Below are positions 35,727 through 48,700 of a DNA stretch of 64,000 nucleotides, piece after piece; the first letter of the stretch is position 1; every line of letters starts with the position of its first letter. A program made the translations under genes and the position numbers. The DNA comes from Symbiodinium natans. Lineage: Eukaryota > Sar > Dinophyceae > Suessiales > Symbiodiniaceae. Where the stretch lies: assembly GCA_905221605.1 (NCBI GenBank), contig CAJNDS010002410.1:20652-84651 (forward strand), written 5' to 3'. The notes beneath the pieces were generated by a model. It saw nothing but the letters and a program-made list of their open reading frames with translations, was not told the origin of the DNA and ran no database searches.

Positions 35727-38438
35727 AAGACATGTTGCATGTCATGCTCATTCGGGCTTGCTTATGTAAGGGCAGAAACTTGCGCTATCGTCCATGGTTC
35801 TCCGCTCTTTAACGCTCGCATCTGCAATCCGAATACTGTGAACTTGTGAACGGTCTGATTTTGTGGAAGTGGGTGCCGCTGTCCATGGCCCTAAGCTCCT
35901 ACATGTCCGACAACTAAACCTGAAGCGTAAGCTGGAGCCAGGCCAAAGCGTCAGCATCACGCCTCATCACGCCCCTACTTGGTCTACTCTTGCGGCCGGG
36001 ATGCTCATGGCTGCTATCTTTTTGTTCACGCAAGGTCCATGGCACGCTACGCTTTCTTTCGGCGAAGGCCTCTAGGCAAAGCTTTGTTGGCGAGTTGTGC
36101 CTTGCGGGCTGAGGGTCGGGTGGCTGGCTGGAAGCGACGGTCAGCGTGCAGTACCATATGAGCTTTGGACAGAAAGTAATGTGAATACTTGTGAGATAGA
36201 ACGAGTTGTCAGCGGCACCCGAGGCACGGCCGCCTGGATTTACAGGCCCTGCGGCCTGTTTGGGCCAAAATGCGGCGCCGAGCCGAAGAGCTTCCCAAGC
36301 AGGACATTATTGTACCGGTGACACTCGAAGGAGCGACGAACGAACAAGCGTCACCCCCAACCTTCACTTCCATGAGCCCGCAACTCAGCAACCCCCCACA
36401 CCCTGCGCCCTCTCCTGGAAGCCGGCCTCCATCCCAAGCACGCAGCCTCAGATCCAGGGTGCCGAAACCAGGCGTTCAACATTTAAGGGCTCTCTTAGCA
36501 TATTGAGGAGGTCCTCAAGTTGCGGTTTTGTCAAAGGGTCGCAGGGTCGAAGCTTCAGGCTTGAAAGGCTTGAAGATGCACCCAGCGCCTTCATGAAAGG
36601 CATCCGCCTACAGCCTCCTTCATCCTAGAGACGCCTGCAGCCGCAGATGAGCCTATACCAAACTCAGAATGGCAGCACGGTCTAGTCAGGGGCGCGACCA
36701 GCGGCCTCAAACTCCATTTGCGGGCGAGGTGCAGTTCACGAGAGCCTCCGAAAACGGACCAGTTTGCTTCAGAATGCTGGAGTTTCTCCAGCAATCTGCA
36801 GGCGTGCGCATGCACCAACAACATCAAAGACCTACATGATCATACATGGCAACCATCATTGCCTCTTTTTGGGGGGGAGACCTCTCTTGTTATCACCCTT
36901 TTGCCTGCGGGGCAGCGAAGCTGCCCAAAGGCAGCGCAAGGCCGCCACGGCCGGAGCAGTTCCCGGGGCCTTTGACAAACTCCGCTTCCCTGCAGTCCCC
37001 TTAACGTCCCTTTCCCAGCTTTGGCCGATACCCGAGCCCCAGCTCACAACCCCCAACCCCATAGCAGCCCGAAGGCCTACAGGCCTTTGGGGCCTTCAGA
37101 TCTAACTTCTGCAAGCCACGCTGGCAGCCCCAAGAGCCCTAGCTCTAGCCTTGCTTGATAACTTGGTTCAACGGGCTGGGTAAGTCTCATGGAAGCTGGG
37201 GCTCGGACACCTTTCCGCCCCACTGCTCGAAGTGCCTCTTCGAAGTTGTTATGCATGGACGTGCTTTGGGGTCTCATTTTTTTCTCCAACAGCCACGTCA
37301 TCTGAAACCCACACCTGTCTGCTGCAGCTCGCGTCAGGGCAGGATGTGTAGCTGTGTACATGGCAGGGCCTCATTGACTCTGGGTCAGGTGGTGGAATCC
37401 CTGTCCCATCCTCGAAGATGGCATAGTGCCTCACCAATTTGCAACATCAACCCTCCAGTTGGGAATCTGATGTTATTGATGCGTCTGTGTTGAGAAGTTG
37501 AGATCATACGGAGGATGATCAGATCAAGGAATTTCGACACCGCGAACAACAGCCTGCTTTCATGCACCCGCACGAATTTGCACCGGTTTTGTTGTGGTCA
37601 AATTGGGTATCCATCAGAACCAGATTCCACCAACAGCTGGTCGAGGGCCACGTGTTCCGTCTAGACAAGCTTGGTTTCTCCAGCAGCATGGCTCGAAATT
37701 GAGAAGTTTTGGTGGCCAGATAAGTTTTAAGCACTGCCATATTCTTGTCATCTGTCCCGCAGAAGGTCTCGATTGAGGTCAACCTCGTCGTTTTCCAGCC
37801 GGGAAAGTTGAGCCTCGGAAATTCGTTCTGGCTGGGCTCGCGCCAAGCACAGCTGGAAATGTTCCGCAGAATTGTGCCAATCTCGATTATGAAAAAACCT
37901 GCACGATGCATCTCTAGTCTCCAGGAACAGATACATGCGAAGCTCAGTCTTCGAGCATGGCGGAAACGGCAAAATTGGCGATGCCGTTTTAGAAGCCGAA
38001 CATGAACTTGGCAAGGGGAAAAAAACTTCGGCCCGAAACCCGCCTAGCTACCCCACCGGACCATCTGCCCCAATGCATAAGTGAACTGCAGACCCCTGGG
38101 CTCACGCCATTGGTCAGTCTGGTCTTTGTTCTCCCTTTCCGCCCTGGATTCTCTCCACAGCCTTTCAACATTAGATGGTAACCTGTCAAGATTGATATGG
38201 TGACGCCAAAAGACTTCTCCGGGGAATGCCAGGCTGTGGGCGTCAAAGGCTGAAAGGTTTCATCAAGTTAGTCTAAAGTCTCAGGACTTCGAAGCAACCT
38301 TTGAGCCAAGTTTAACCCTTCAGCACGGTCTCACTTCCCTTGGCACAGGCTGCCTCACGCAGAAGCGAAGGGCGGCAGCATGTTGCCGAATGATGCAGGA
38401 GAACTCGGCAGGAGTGCCCCTGCACAGCTTTTCTGATG

Positions 38439-38462
38439 TTTAGGGTTTAGGGTTTAGGGTTT
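38439..38462. repeat. Telomere-like TTTAGGG block
   Basis: Three TTTAGGG units in the orientation opposite to most blocks in the window. Confidence 0.9.
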
Positions 38463-39228
38463 CGACTCTCACACTGGCACAAGCGGGCGAGGCAACTCCT
38501 GTCGAGATCTCTAGAGTGGGTGCATTGACCACCAGTAACGAACCAACCGGGGTCAGCATACTCTCTTCCTACATCCATCGGGTGCACGATTCTGGGCCCT
38601 ACCGCAGAAGAGCTGACCCCTGATCGATCCCAAACAAACTCAGAACGAACCGGTACGTGTCCATTGGCCAACACAAGTTCTTTGACCCAGTTGGCGTGTC
38701 CAACAGGGGGGCTCAAACCATGATATCTAACAATATACCTCGATCACCTTTCCACCTCGAAAGCGAGCCTCCCCCATCGGGCCTGGTTGACTACTCCTAG
38801 GTACACTGCAACCTAGCGAAGATACGTGCGGAGGTTGCCGCGATCCTCCCGAAAAGCAGGTATCAACTATCAACTCTGTCCCCACAATAACACAACCTGA
38901 GCGGCCGTTCCTCCTAGAAAAGCAACGTGTGGCAAGGGGGCTATATGGGTGAGACTTCACTCTACTCTCAGCACTCGATGTCCCGGGCAGGACTGCTGTC
39001 CAAGGCTACACTCACACGGCGACGTGCATCTGACTCTGTCATCCCCGGGCGTCAGGAGGCGCAACTTGGCAGGCGGCGGCCGTGCACACTGTCCATGAAG
39101 AGAGCATGCGCGTGGGACTGTCCAGTCCGAACTTGTGCAGAACCCAGGCTTCACTCAGCGTGCAGTCTTGTAACAGGCAGTCTCCAGGGCCTTCGCCAGT
39201 GAATTCGCGAATTCTGAATTCGTGAATT

Positions 39229-39465
39229 CCCATCTTTGCGTCGCGCCAGTGGTCAAGCATCTTGCTGTTGCATTCATCATGCAGACATAGGGTCCCATCT
39301 CCGCACCTTCCGGCGACCAAACATCATGCAGTTGTATTCATCATGCAGCATCTCTGCGTCGCCCGGCGGCCAAAGCTTCATTCCGGCCATCATGCAGGCA
39401 CAGGGTCCCTATCTCTGCGTCCCCTGGCGACCCCAACATCGTGCAGCTGTATTCGTCATGCAGTC
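39229..39465. repeat. Degenerate tandem repeat, four units of about 60 nt
   Basis: Each unit holds a TCTSYGC-like stretch, a GGCGRCC-like stretch and one or two CATCATGCAG motifs. Four GAATTC sites spaced 8-9 nt apart lie just before it at 39199-39228. Confidence 0.65.
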
Positions 39466-39792
39466 GCCTTCACAAGCGAGTTCTCATCTCTGTCTCCACT
39501 CTTGCAGCGCGGCCCAACGCCTTCCATCTTGCAACCTCTTTGCAGCCCGCCCCACATCCCAAACTCGCGAGCTCCAGGGCCCCCGGCTCAGGCCAGCGTC
39601 GCGTCCCATCAAGAGGCCATGGCTCAGGAGGCACCGAGGCGCCGTAGACTTCTAGCTGGGGCAGTTACAAGTAAGGGGGACAGGTAGGGGGGGGGCGTCT
39701 ATTGGTCTAACTCACTGAAGCGGACCTGAGTGCACGCTCACGCGCGCGTGGGGTGCGCTTGTATGTGTTTGTGCGTGGCTAACGAGGCGCGC

Positions 39793-40146
39793 TCAGCAGG
39801 CCGGCCCCTCCGTCGGACCATCATTCGTGACTACCCCTCGCCTCTCCCCCCCGACCCCCGCGAGTCCCTCGGCTGCCACGCGAGCCTCATGCGACCACCC
39901 CACAGCCCGGAGGTTGTCCTCATTGATGTGGCGACGAATGGCTTGGGAACGAATGATATCCCCCATGCGGTATGCGAGAGTGGCCTTGGCGATTCGTTTG
40001 GCTTCGGCACGAGACCCCACCCACGGTCCCACGAAACGATTTGCGAGCCTCTCATACGACGACCTCTCGTCTCTCCCCTGCATGCCCCCCGGCAAAGAGA
40101 TTGGCTCTGCAGGGCTTTCCGGCGGTGCCTGAACTCCAAACTGCAA
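39793..40146 (-). CDS. Possible exon of an unidentified protein
   Basis: The frame contains a charged helical stretch (ERLANRFVGPWVGSRAEAKR, then IAKATLAYRMGDIIRSQAIR) with plausible protein composition. No family, start or splice limits could be assigned; overlapping frames on the plus strand are also open, so this may be chance. Confidence 0.2.
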   Translation of the reverse strand: MQFGVQAPPESPAEPISLPGGMQGRDERSSYERLANRFVGPWVGSRAEAKRIAKATLAYRMGDIIRSQAIRRHINEDNLRAVGWSHEARVAAEGLAGVGGERRGVVTNDGPTEGPAC

Positions 40147-40200
40147 CGTGTTGCTTGCACGCAGTGGGGCGTGGCGTTCTAAGCTGCTAAGGGCCAGACG

Positions 40201-40229
40201 GTTTAGGGTTTAGGGTTTAGGGTTTAGGG
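40201..40229. repeat. Telomere-like TTTAGGG block
   Basis: Four TTTAGGG units. Confidence 0.95.
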
Positions 40230-41285
40230 CTTGGGCACGGGGAGCCTGGAATCTGCCAACAGTTGCTCCACAGAGCCTGGACAGGGCCATGCAGCAGGGA
40301 AAACTGTAAACACATGCGCCCCGTCTTGCCTGTGAGGTAGCAGCCGTCCCAGCCGCGATTGCCAAGGTAGCTTGACATAGATACTGCCAACACCAACCAG
40401 TCCAGATTGACCTGTCGCGCTGTCTTAATTCGTGAGCACTTGTGAGGGTATGCTGCGAGGCACTGATAAATAGGCATGTATGATATACGTATGGCCTGCC
40501 AGTGCAGGGCTTCCTATGGCATGACTTTAACGATGTTGTCTGAAAACAAGTGTTGTTCCAATGTGACCGTGGACGGCCAGCTTTGGGACAAAAGCCGACC
40601 TGCTAGCATCCTTCCATCGCTGGGCGCATTCTTAGAGGCCGGCCTCCAAAGAGAACCCAACGTAGTACAAAGCATCACAGCCTGGAGCGCGTCAGCAGTG
40701 GCACTGGAAAATACAAGCATAACCACAGCCATGCCACCGCCGACACCACCACCAACGACAATTACAGCAACAGGAAAGCACCAGCAAGAGCCACAAAATC
40801 CACATCATGACGAAGCGTTGGGGAGCAAACGCAAAGTCTGAATCTTGAGCAGGGCCCCAGCCATCGGAGATATTCGGCCGAGGAGGTTCCTCCTGCCTGT
40901 CATCATCTCGCCACCACTTGAAGGTGGGCAGTCCGATCAGCTCAACCCACAAGAGTTGGCGCGCCACCACATCAATCTTGTGATCCCTCGACCAGATGAG
41001 TGCTGGGCTCTTGCAGCCAGTGCAGTGTGGAACCGCCAGGCCAAGCCTTCCAAAAGTCACACAACGTGACGAGATCTTCCGATAAGTCTCCGTATCTCTT
41101 CCTCGTGCTCTTGTCATCTATTGGATAGGAGTAGGGGGACCCTCTGAGTAAGGTCCCCCGTATCCTGGGATCATCGCAACTTGCGCTCAAATCACTTTGC
41201 CGGCTTCAGGGAGCGGCACTCCGCCTCCTCGGTGCCCTGGACAAAGCTGGCCCAGTCCAGGAAGGCAAGCCTGGCTCAGACATGG

Positions 41286-41409
41286 CATTCTTATGGGGGG
41301 GGGTTGACGAAAATACAAGGTACCCCCCCTAAGAGAGTGCCCAAATAGTAGGATTCCTTTGTAATAAGGACCCCAAGAAGGTACCCCCTATTTTCGGAAA
41401 ATGCCATCT
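41286..41409. mobile_element. Inverted-repeat element with CGAAAATA/GGTACC ends
   Basis: The left side carries ATGGCATT, a G run, CGAAAATA and GGTACC; the right side carries GGTACC, TATTTTCG and AATGCCAT in inverse order. The arms are imperfect. Related sequence (GGGTACCC...TATTTTCGGAAA) occurs at 54846-54916, and the internal AATAGTAGGAT recurs at the very end of the window. Confidence 0.55.
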
Positions 41410-44400
41410 GTTCTCCAACAGAGGGTCAGTAACATGCTGAACCCATGGCCCATACTGCTCCTAGACCGAGGCCCATTGAAGCCCGAAACCTGAACTCGTA
41501 CGCAAACGGCTCGAACTTTTTGGAAGCCAGCCCTACCCTCCGACCTCCAGAGCTCTGTCCTTGCCAGCGTGGGGAACAGTGTAGTGGCGCGGGCCGACGA
41601 CGCAAACGCGGCCTTTGCCAGTCAGAACCCTGAAGGGCCCTTCAGGCCTTTAAGACATGTACCCGACGCCAGCAAATTGCACCGAGGCCGGCCGTAGCCA
41701 GGAGACGAGCTGGGAAGACCCTGAAGAGCCAGTAAAGGAAAACACAGGAACCCATGCGTAACGCTTTACATGCAACCCCATCCCACGGGGGAACCACGAG
41801 GCAACGTTGGTGTAACTGATTCTAAACAAAGCGGCGGCGTTGTCCAGGGGTGGAGCGCCGGCCAGCGGCTGCCAAAATGGTCTGGCATGAGAGCTGGTGA
41901 AATGAAAGGACGGGGCGATCTGATTTCCTATTCGGTTCTAGCTCCTCGCTGCTTTGGGAGAAGGCAGCATGGTCGGACAAAATTGAGTGCGTTCCTCTGA
42001 GCACTTCCTTGCACATGCCCCCAAGTGGCAAGTGAAGCGCCAGCCATGGCCGAAACGCCCCAAGCCAAGTCGAGCAACAGGACTCGACCCGGGGGGAATG
42101 AGGAATCAACATGACACAGTCGAAGGTCTTGGTTTCTGAGCCTTGTGAGCAGTGCGCAAAATCAGAGCGGATGAGCAAGGAAAGGCAGCAACATCGGTAA
42201 ACGAACACACGTTGGCCGGAGACGAGCCCGCACTAGCGCTGAAGAGAGCAAACGGCAGGTACGACCTACAATTCCGGCTAAGGTTGCGCATCAGTTCTGC
42301 TCGTTGTGGGTGCTTGTAGGCCGAGGTGAACAGCTGCAAAAGGGCTTCGGGAGTGCAACTTACGCAGCTTGCGCTTGATGAGGGTACCGCCCCGGCCGTA
42401 AGCTCCTAGTCTGCCTAGCTCCCAGACAGAAGAAAGATGAATGAAGTCATTTCGACTGTGTACACGGGATTCTGCTTCCCGGCCTGCTCCATGCACCGCC
42501 ACCGTGCTCATTCACCAAGTTCAACCTCAGCAACGTGGCCAGACGTGTGGTTTGGGCAGCGTGGCACCTCCTCTAGCTTATGCACTTATGCCTCCAACCG
42601 GTCCCGAAGCTGCGGAGAAACCGGCCTCACAAATGTGCTGCGACCAACGGTGTTCCAGAATGTATGACGACAGTCGGTCGAATTATATCCTGAAAGCAAA
42701 CCAAGCAAGTGTCACTTGAGATGGTGCGGTGGTACTGATGCCACATGATGCCACAGCGCACGGAATCAGGCTCTGTTCTGGACGAATCGACAGTATGCTG
42801 GAGCCAAAAAGCGACAGTCTTTCCATGAACTCGCGCTCGTCGCAGAGGCTGTGCAATGCACCTCGGCATGGAACAGCATGGCTGGCCCAACCATGCAGGA
42901 CTTATCATCCATCCAGCTTGATCACCAGAGCCGTGCCATGCAACAAGCACTACTGCAGTGGTGATTTGGGGGCATTTTCCTAGGACGTTCGAGCTAATTG
43001 CGAAAGCAGGGGGCCAACACACATCTGGCCATGGACACATCGGTAGAGAGAATCACCATCACAAGGTACGAAAGTTTGGTTCTAAGCCCCTGCGAGGTCA
43101 ACATCCACCAAAATTGGCGGGGATGCTGACATTTCATGTCTCCATCAGTTCTCCATCAATTCAGCATACATTTTTGCAAGTCCCGAGCAGACCCTGGATT
43201 GTTGTTATGGCGTTAATCGAAACCCCGGCTGGCCAACTGTTTTCGAGGGTGTGTACTACGAGCCAAACCCAGTCACCGAGACCAGTTTCGAAAAAATCGA
43301 ACCTTGAGGGGGATGCCCGAGCGAGCGTTGCACTGGGACCACGTGACGCTGCTGCAAGGGTGAAACCCGAAGAAAAAGACTCACACGCCAGGTCATCATC
43401 TGCTGATCATCATGGAAGCTTCGATTCGTCCGACGTCCACTCCCGAGTGCATCACAACAATGCGGCCACTTCATTGCAGGCGATTCCTCTGATGATGTTG
43501 ATGCTCCATCGGCTAAAATGTGGTGCCTCGATCAATGCCGAGCCGGGCCCTGTTGCAAGGTGCAAGGGCCCGACGTGTATTTACGGAGAGCGATGTGAGT
43601 AAAAAACCCGGGTGGACCCAGTCAAAACAGGTTCAGGCTTCGCCTCTTCGATTCTTCATGCAAAACGGAATCTGAAGGCTTTAAATCGGCCGTATGCAAA
43701 GAAACGCCCGGCGCTCAGGCCGCAGCGCCAAGCAACCTCCAAACGCTGCGATCCGGGTGACGGTGCCTTCGGTGGAGCTAGCCGAACCAGGCTTATGCCA
43801 GGCTTTCACATCATGCTGCTGTGGACTGCAAGGGGCTTCTCAACATCGCGATATGTTCCTGACAATGCCTCATCGGTGTGTCGGGGCATGCCGAACCAAC
43901 CTCAACTGCAAACCGGAAGATTATACATCATGGCAGCACCACCACCAATCGACGGCTAGCTGCTAGCACCAGTGTGGATGATGGACTGCGGTGGCTAGGA
44001 GAGGCGCGCTGCACGATCCAAGTTCCAGGGCACAAGCGCACCAAAACGGCAACTGTCATCTTGTAGCCAAGTAACACGCCGAGAGGGCCTGGGTTGTGGA
44101 CCTCACTGGCGAAGCATTCTGTCTGGTATGGGCCGAGTTCTGTCTGAGAAAGCAGTCGTCCGTAGCTCCCGCCAGTGCAGACAAGCCTCCAGAGCAGTGC
44201 CCTTGGCTCAGCCACACTCACATTACTTACATATTTCAGAAACGTCGTGCTATGTGGCAAACGCAGATACCTCGAGGCCAGAATATACGGCTCACTGCAT
44301 CGACTTGCTCCGACACGAGCCCTGGACCCATGAATCCCAAAGCATGTCTGTTGGCCCTAAACTCTGTTGGAGCCCCGCTACACATGCCGGGAGTTGGCTC

Positions 44401-45749
44401 CTGAGCTCTGCTCCAGTAGTCCTTGTTCCATGCTGGTCCGTGCTGCCTACAGTCATCCTGTGCAACTTCCAGGCCTGGCTCCAGAAGCCGACTCTGCATG
44501 CCACGAGGTTCTCGAAGTTCCGGCAATGGTTTCTGTCTGTTGTGGTGTGAGAAACACAAACGCAAAAAAAAACTGTGGGCTGGGCCAGCACCCACCACCC
44601 ATGTTACATGGGGATGAGCTGGCATCACTTGCACTGGTTCCTTTCTTCGGATTTTCTTCGTCTAGCTGCCAAGCTCACCGGCTGTTGGACAACGCTTCCT
44701 GTGGTCCATGGCCGAGACATGCTGAGAACAACGGCGCAGCAACCCGCTTGCAACCAAAAAAAGGCCTCGCGGCACAAATGCTAAAGGTCCTACAGCCTGT
44801 TTTTTCCTCAGCCCTACCCCCAATCCCATTGAAAGCCAAGATTCGAGACTTCGGCTGCCTCGGGACAGTGCTCAGCCAAGGCCTCTGCTTGGGCGCCACT
44901 GAGGCTGGACCAAAGCTCCCGGAAGCCTTGGGAAGGTTTTGCTGAGGACGGGATGATAGGACTGCAGTTGCAATGGGCTGCTTCCACGGGTAACTATGGC
45001 CTTCGTGTGCAGACCATACAACTCCACAGAGCTTCCTGCAAGCGCAGCACGGGCAGGAGTAGCTCGTTTCGTCTGGTAGACTGATGCGCGTGTCGCGCCT
45101 TCGACGCTTCGGGTGAGCGAATTGCCTGCTGTCCCTTCTCGCACTGACGGTGTTGCGTCAGAAACTCACAACCTAAATGTCTTCCCCCTGCTCTCGTCAT
45201 CTCTCATCAGTAGCCGCATAGTGAGAGACACCATGGGTGTACTCTTGTCATTTGTAGCTGTAGGATGTCTCATGCAACACCGATGTCATGGTGCAATTGT
45301 GCATCTTTACAGGTCAGTGTAACTTGAATTCCTCAGCGCAGCCATTGCTGCAGCTCATAAAAAAGCATGGAGGGACCCTTCCTCAAAAGATGTAAGGGAC
45401 ATCGGCCGCAGCTGGTATGGCCATTCATTTGCCGCGTCATCTACAACACGAACAAGACCCAACCAAAGCCTTTGGCCCCACGTAGCTTCCGGGGGTATAT
45501 TGCCGGTACATGTCAGGGTTTGGGTTGTCTTGTGATGTGTTGGGGCTGTTTCTTGTGGCCAGCACCCCGAAACTGAGGCAGTTGAGGCCTTCTCACCTTT
45601 TGACGCCTTGCCTTCTGCAAGGCGAAGCTAACGATTCGAGGGCTGGGCACTGTTAGCTGCCCTCGGTGACGCCGAATCCCAAGCACAGCGAATGTACTTG
45701 TCAGAGCACTTGTGACGGGCGGTGTGGGAATGCCGCGAAAATCACAAAA

Positions 45750-48700
45750 TCACAAACTTCTCGCGGCCAACTTCGCAAAGTTGCCGTCCATGGCGATAAG
45801 CTCCTGGTAAGTGCCCGACTCAACTAGCTGGCCATTGGAGAGCACAAAAATCTTGTCCGAGTTCTGGATGGTCGAGAGGCGGTGGGCCACCGTGATGGTT
45901 GTCTTACCTACTCTGGCCTCCTGCATCGCCTGCTGGACGAGGCGCTCGGATGTCGAGTCCAAGGCCGAGGTCGCCTCGTCCAGGAGCATGAACTGCGGCT
46001 TTCGGAGAAGGGCGCCTAGGATGGCCCTCAAAAATCCCTCTGAAAAATATTCCCAAGTAGGGTCCTCTTGAGCCCAAATAAGGGGAAATAGAAAATATCT
46101 CAAGGGCCTACCTAGGCACGGGCGATGGCGCAGCGCTGCTTCTGGCCCCCAGACAGCTTCTCTCCACGCAGGCCCACACGGTCAGTCCACTTCACGGCGC
46201 CCGAGAAGATGTAGTCCATGTTGGCGGCCCGAGCGGCATCCTGCACCTCTTGCTCCGTGGCTTCGGGGTGGCCATACTTCACATTGTCCTCGAGACTCAT
46301 GTCGAAAAGCACTGGCTCCTGACCCACGATGCCGAGCTGCTTCCGCCACCAGGCCACGTTGAGATCACGCAGGTCGTGGCCGCCTACTCTGATGGAACCA
46401 GCTTGGGGGTCGTAGAAGCGCTGCAGGAGCTGGATGATCGTGGATTTGCCGCTGCCTGAGAAGCCCACCAAAGCCACGGACTGTCCCTTCTGGATGGTGA
46501 AGTTCAGCTTCGTCAGAACTTGCACCTCGGGACGGTGAGGATACCAGAACTGCAGATTCCGGAACTGGATGGACCCGTCTCCAAAGGTTTCGATGCGTCC
46601 CGTTGGCTGCGTGGCGTCAATCTTGGAAACCTGGTCGATGAGCCGGAAAACCTCCATCGCGGCCTGATGTCCAGATGCCGAGTCCGGGATGTACTGGACG
46701 ATGGAGCTCACCGAACTCACACCAAACACCACACAAAACAGGGTGAGCAGCACCTCGTAGGCATCGAAGTTCCAGAACTGGATGCACATGGCGCTGAGCA
46801 AGAAGCCCGTAAGATAGATCACTTGGATCAGCATGAGGTTCAGGCCGAGTGAAAGTCCCAACTTCCAAGACTTCGCGGCATTCGCGTCGCAGACATACGT
46901 CATAGACTCTTCCAGAATACCCAGCGTGTGCTCCTCTGCCCCAAGCGCCCTTACCGTGCGAATGGAGGTGGCTGCCTCGCCGGTCAACTTCCCCACCTTG
47001 GCATAGCGGCTCTCCTGCATGGGATCCACTCGGGCAGCGCAGTCGGCCATGGCCAAGCCAAGAAAGCCACAGATGGGCAGCAAACCTACCATCCACCCCG
47101 CCCCCCCCCCAGGGCATAAAGGGGTGCAGTCTAACACCGGCTCTAGAATTCGACCATCTCTGCTCTGATCGTGCTCTCTTCAACTTTCGACTCCCCGCCT
47201 AGCAGGACCAGTGCCAGCACCCAGGAGCCGTAGAAGCTGAAGCCCACGCTTAAAATGCAGGTGAAGATCGCCCCTGCAGAGTTTCCCAGCTGGATGCCAA
47301 GCATCTGCCCAACGCGGTTCCTGGGTGTGTGGGGTAGCCTACATTTGTTAACTAGGATGGCCCTTAATAAACCCTGAATATCATCCGTTTATAAGGGAAA
47401 ATAGAAAATGTCCCAAGGGCCTACCCATTTAAAACTCAGGGATGGCTATGGATGGCTAGGCTGAGTACTACCGTAGTTACTGTAGAGAAGGAAGGAAACA
47501 GGACCTCACTGCCACACCAGGCTTCATGTGCCTTTCCAAGGAGACCAGAATGCTTGCGGTTTGGTTCTCTGGCGCGTCGAAGAAGGCCATGTCCATGCGG
47601 ACAGTGCTGGCAAAAGCTGCTTGGCGCAGGACCATGCACAGGGACTCCTGAATGTAAGTGAAGAGCGAGTTCTGGCAGAGAACGGCCAAACCAGAGCCCA
47701 GGCCAACCAGCACAAGGCTCAGGACAGCCAGATCTAACTTGGGATACATAACCTCCAGGCCCTGTGTAGCACCCTCAAAGAGCGACATGATGCCCAAGTT
47801 GAAGAACACGGCTTCAAGCGGCATAGCAGCCGCCTCGGCGATGATGATCAGAAAGGCGAGCGGCCAGACCCACCTGAAATACAGGAAGGACAACGCCTCC
47901 CAAAATCTCTGGCAAGGTTTCTCGAGAAATATCGAAAAAAACAACGGTTGCCTTGTTGTTATTACTACGATGCTTACTGTTCTCTGTGCTGTTGCTACAA
48001 GCAATCTTATAAGGTTGCCACACGTCACTAGCCTTCTCGAGCTACAGGGCTTCTGCCAGCCATGCGGTTGTGTGCTTTCGGGGCTGCTCAGAGTGAAAAA
48101 CATCAGTTTGCAACCGCACCCCGCTACCAGGACCTAGGACAAGTGCCAGTACCAGGCTACGACAAGTGCCAGTACCAGGCTACGACGACGACGACTGCTA
48201 TTAATCTACGGCGCCGACGTCCTACGGCTCCTGCTTCTACTCCTCCACTACGACAACGGCGACATGAGAGCGACTGCCAAAACTGGCTCGAGGTGCTAAT
48301 GGACGCAACAAGAGGGGTGTCGCTTTTCAAGTGTTCCCATCGTTTTACAGGGTTTTAGCATCAATCATCCACGCTTGATGTTTGTAGGTGTCGCTTTGGG
48401 AAAAAATCACGGCTATAGCACACCCAACGGTTCATTAACCTAGGGGTGTCGCTTTTCAAGTGTTCCCATCGTTTTACAGGGTTTTGGGCATTCGTGTCCA
48501 CCCCTTACTTAATTGAATGGCTGGGGGTTCTGGCGCTTGCTGAAGGAGAAGCACTCTCCGGAACTCAACGGCGCAGATGCACCAAGCTGTCGCATCCCAT
48601 TAGGGTTTAGGGTTCGGGAGTAGACTGAATCAAAGCGAACCAATGCGTGGCCCAGGGACCAGTAGACCTTCATCAAGCCCAACAGGCGGCACCAGATTCG

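Larger units (their letters stand above)
35727..45749. other. Gene-poor stretch of about 10 kb
   Basis: No family can be recognised on either strand. Repeats inside it are listed separately. Weak protein-like segments occur on the minus strand at 39793-40146 (listed) and around 40560-40900, where a Gly-rich hydrophobic run (VIVVGGGVGGGMAVVMLV) could be a membrane segment. The plus-strand frame at 42958-43602 is the longest on that strand here but shows no motif. Confidence 0.45.

Noticed and set aside
42958-43602. Plus-strand frame of 214 codons as a gene
   Set aside because: No motif, no phased neighbours, and composition unlike the supported genes.
45705-45730. A 13-nt match to the conserved 3' region of small-subunit rRNA (GACGGGCGGTGTG)
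   Set aside because: The bases on both sides do not fit rRNA, so it is taken as chance.
47877-48103. Upstream part of the frame that contains transporter exon 5
   Set aside because: A pyrimidine-rich acceptor at 47874 fits the start of membrane domain 2; the upstream residues do not resemble a linker and are probably intron.
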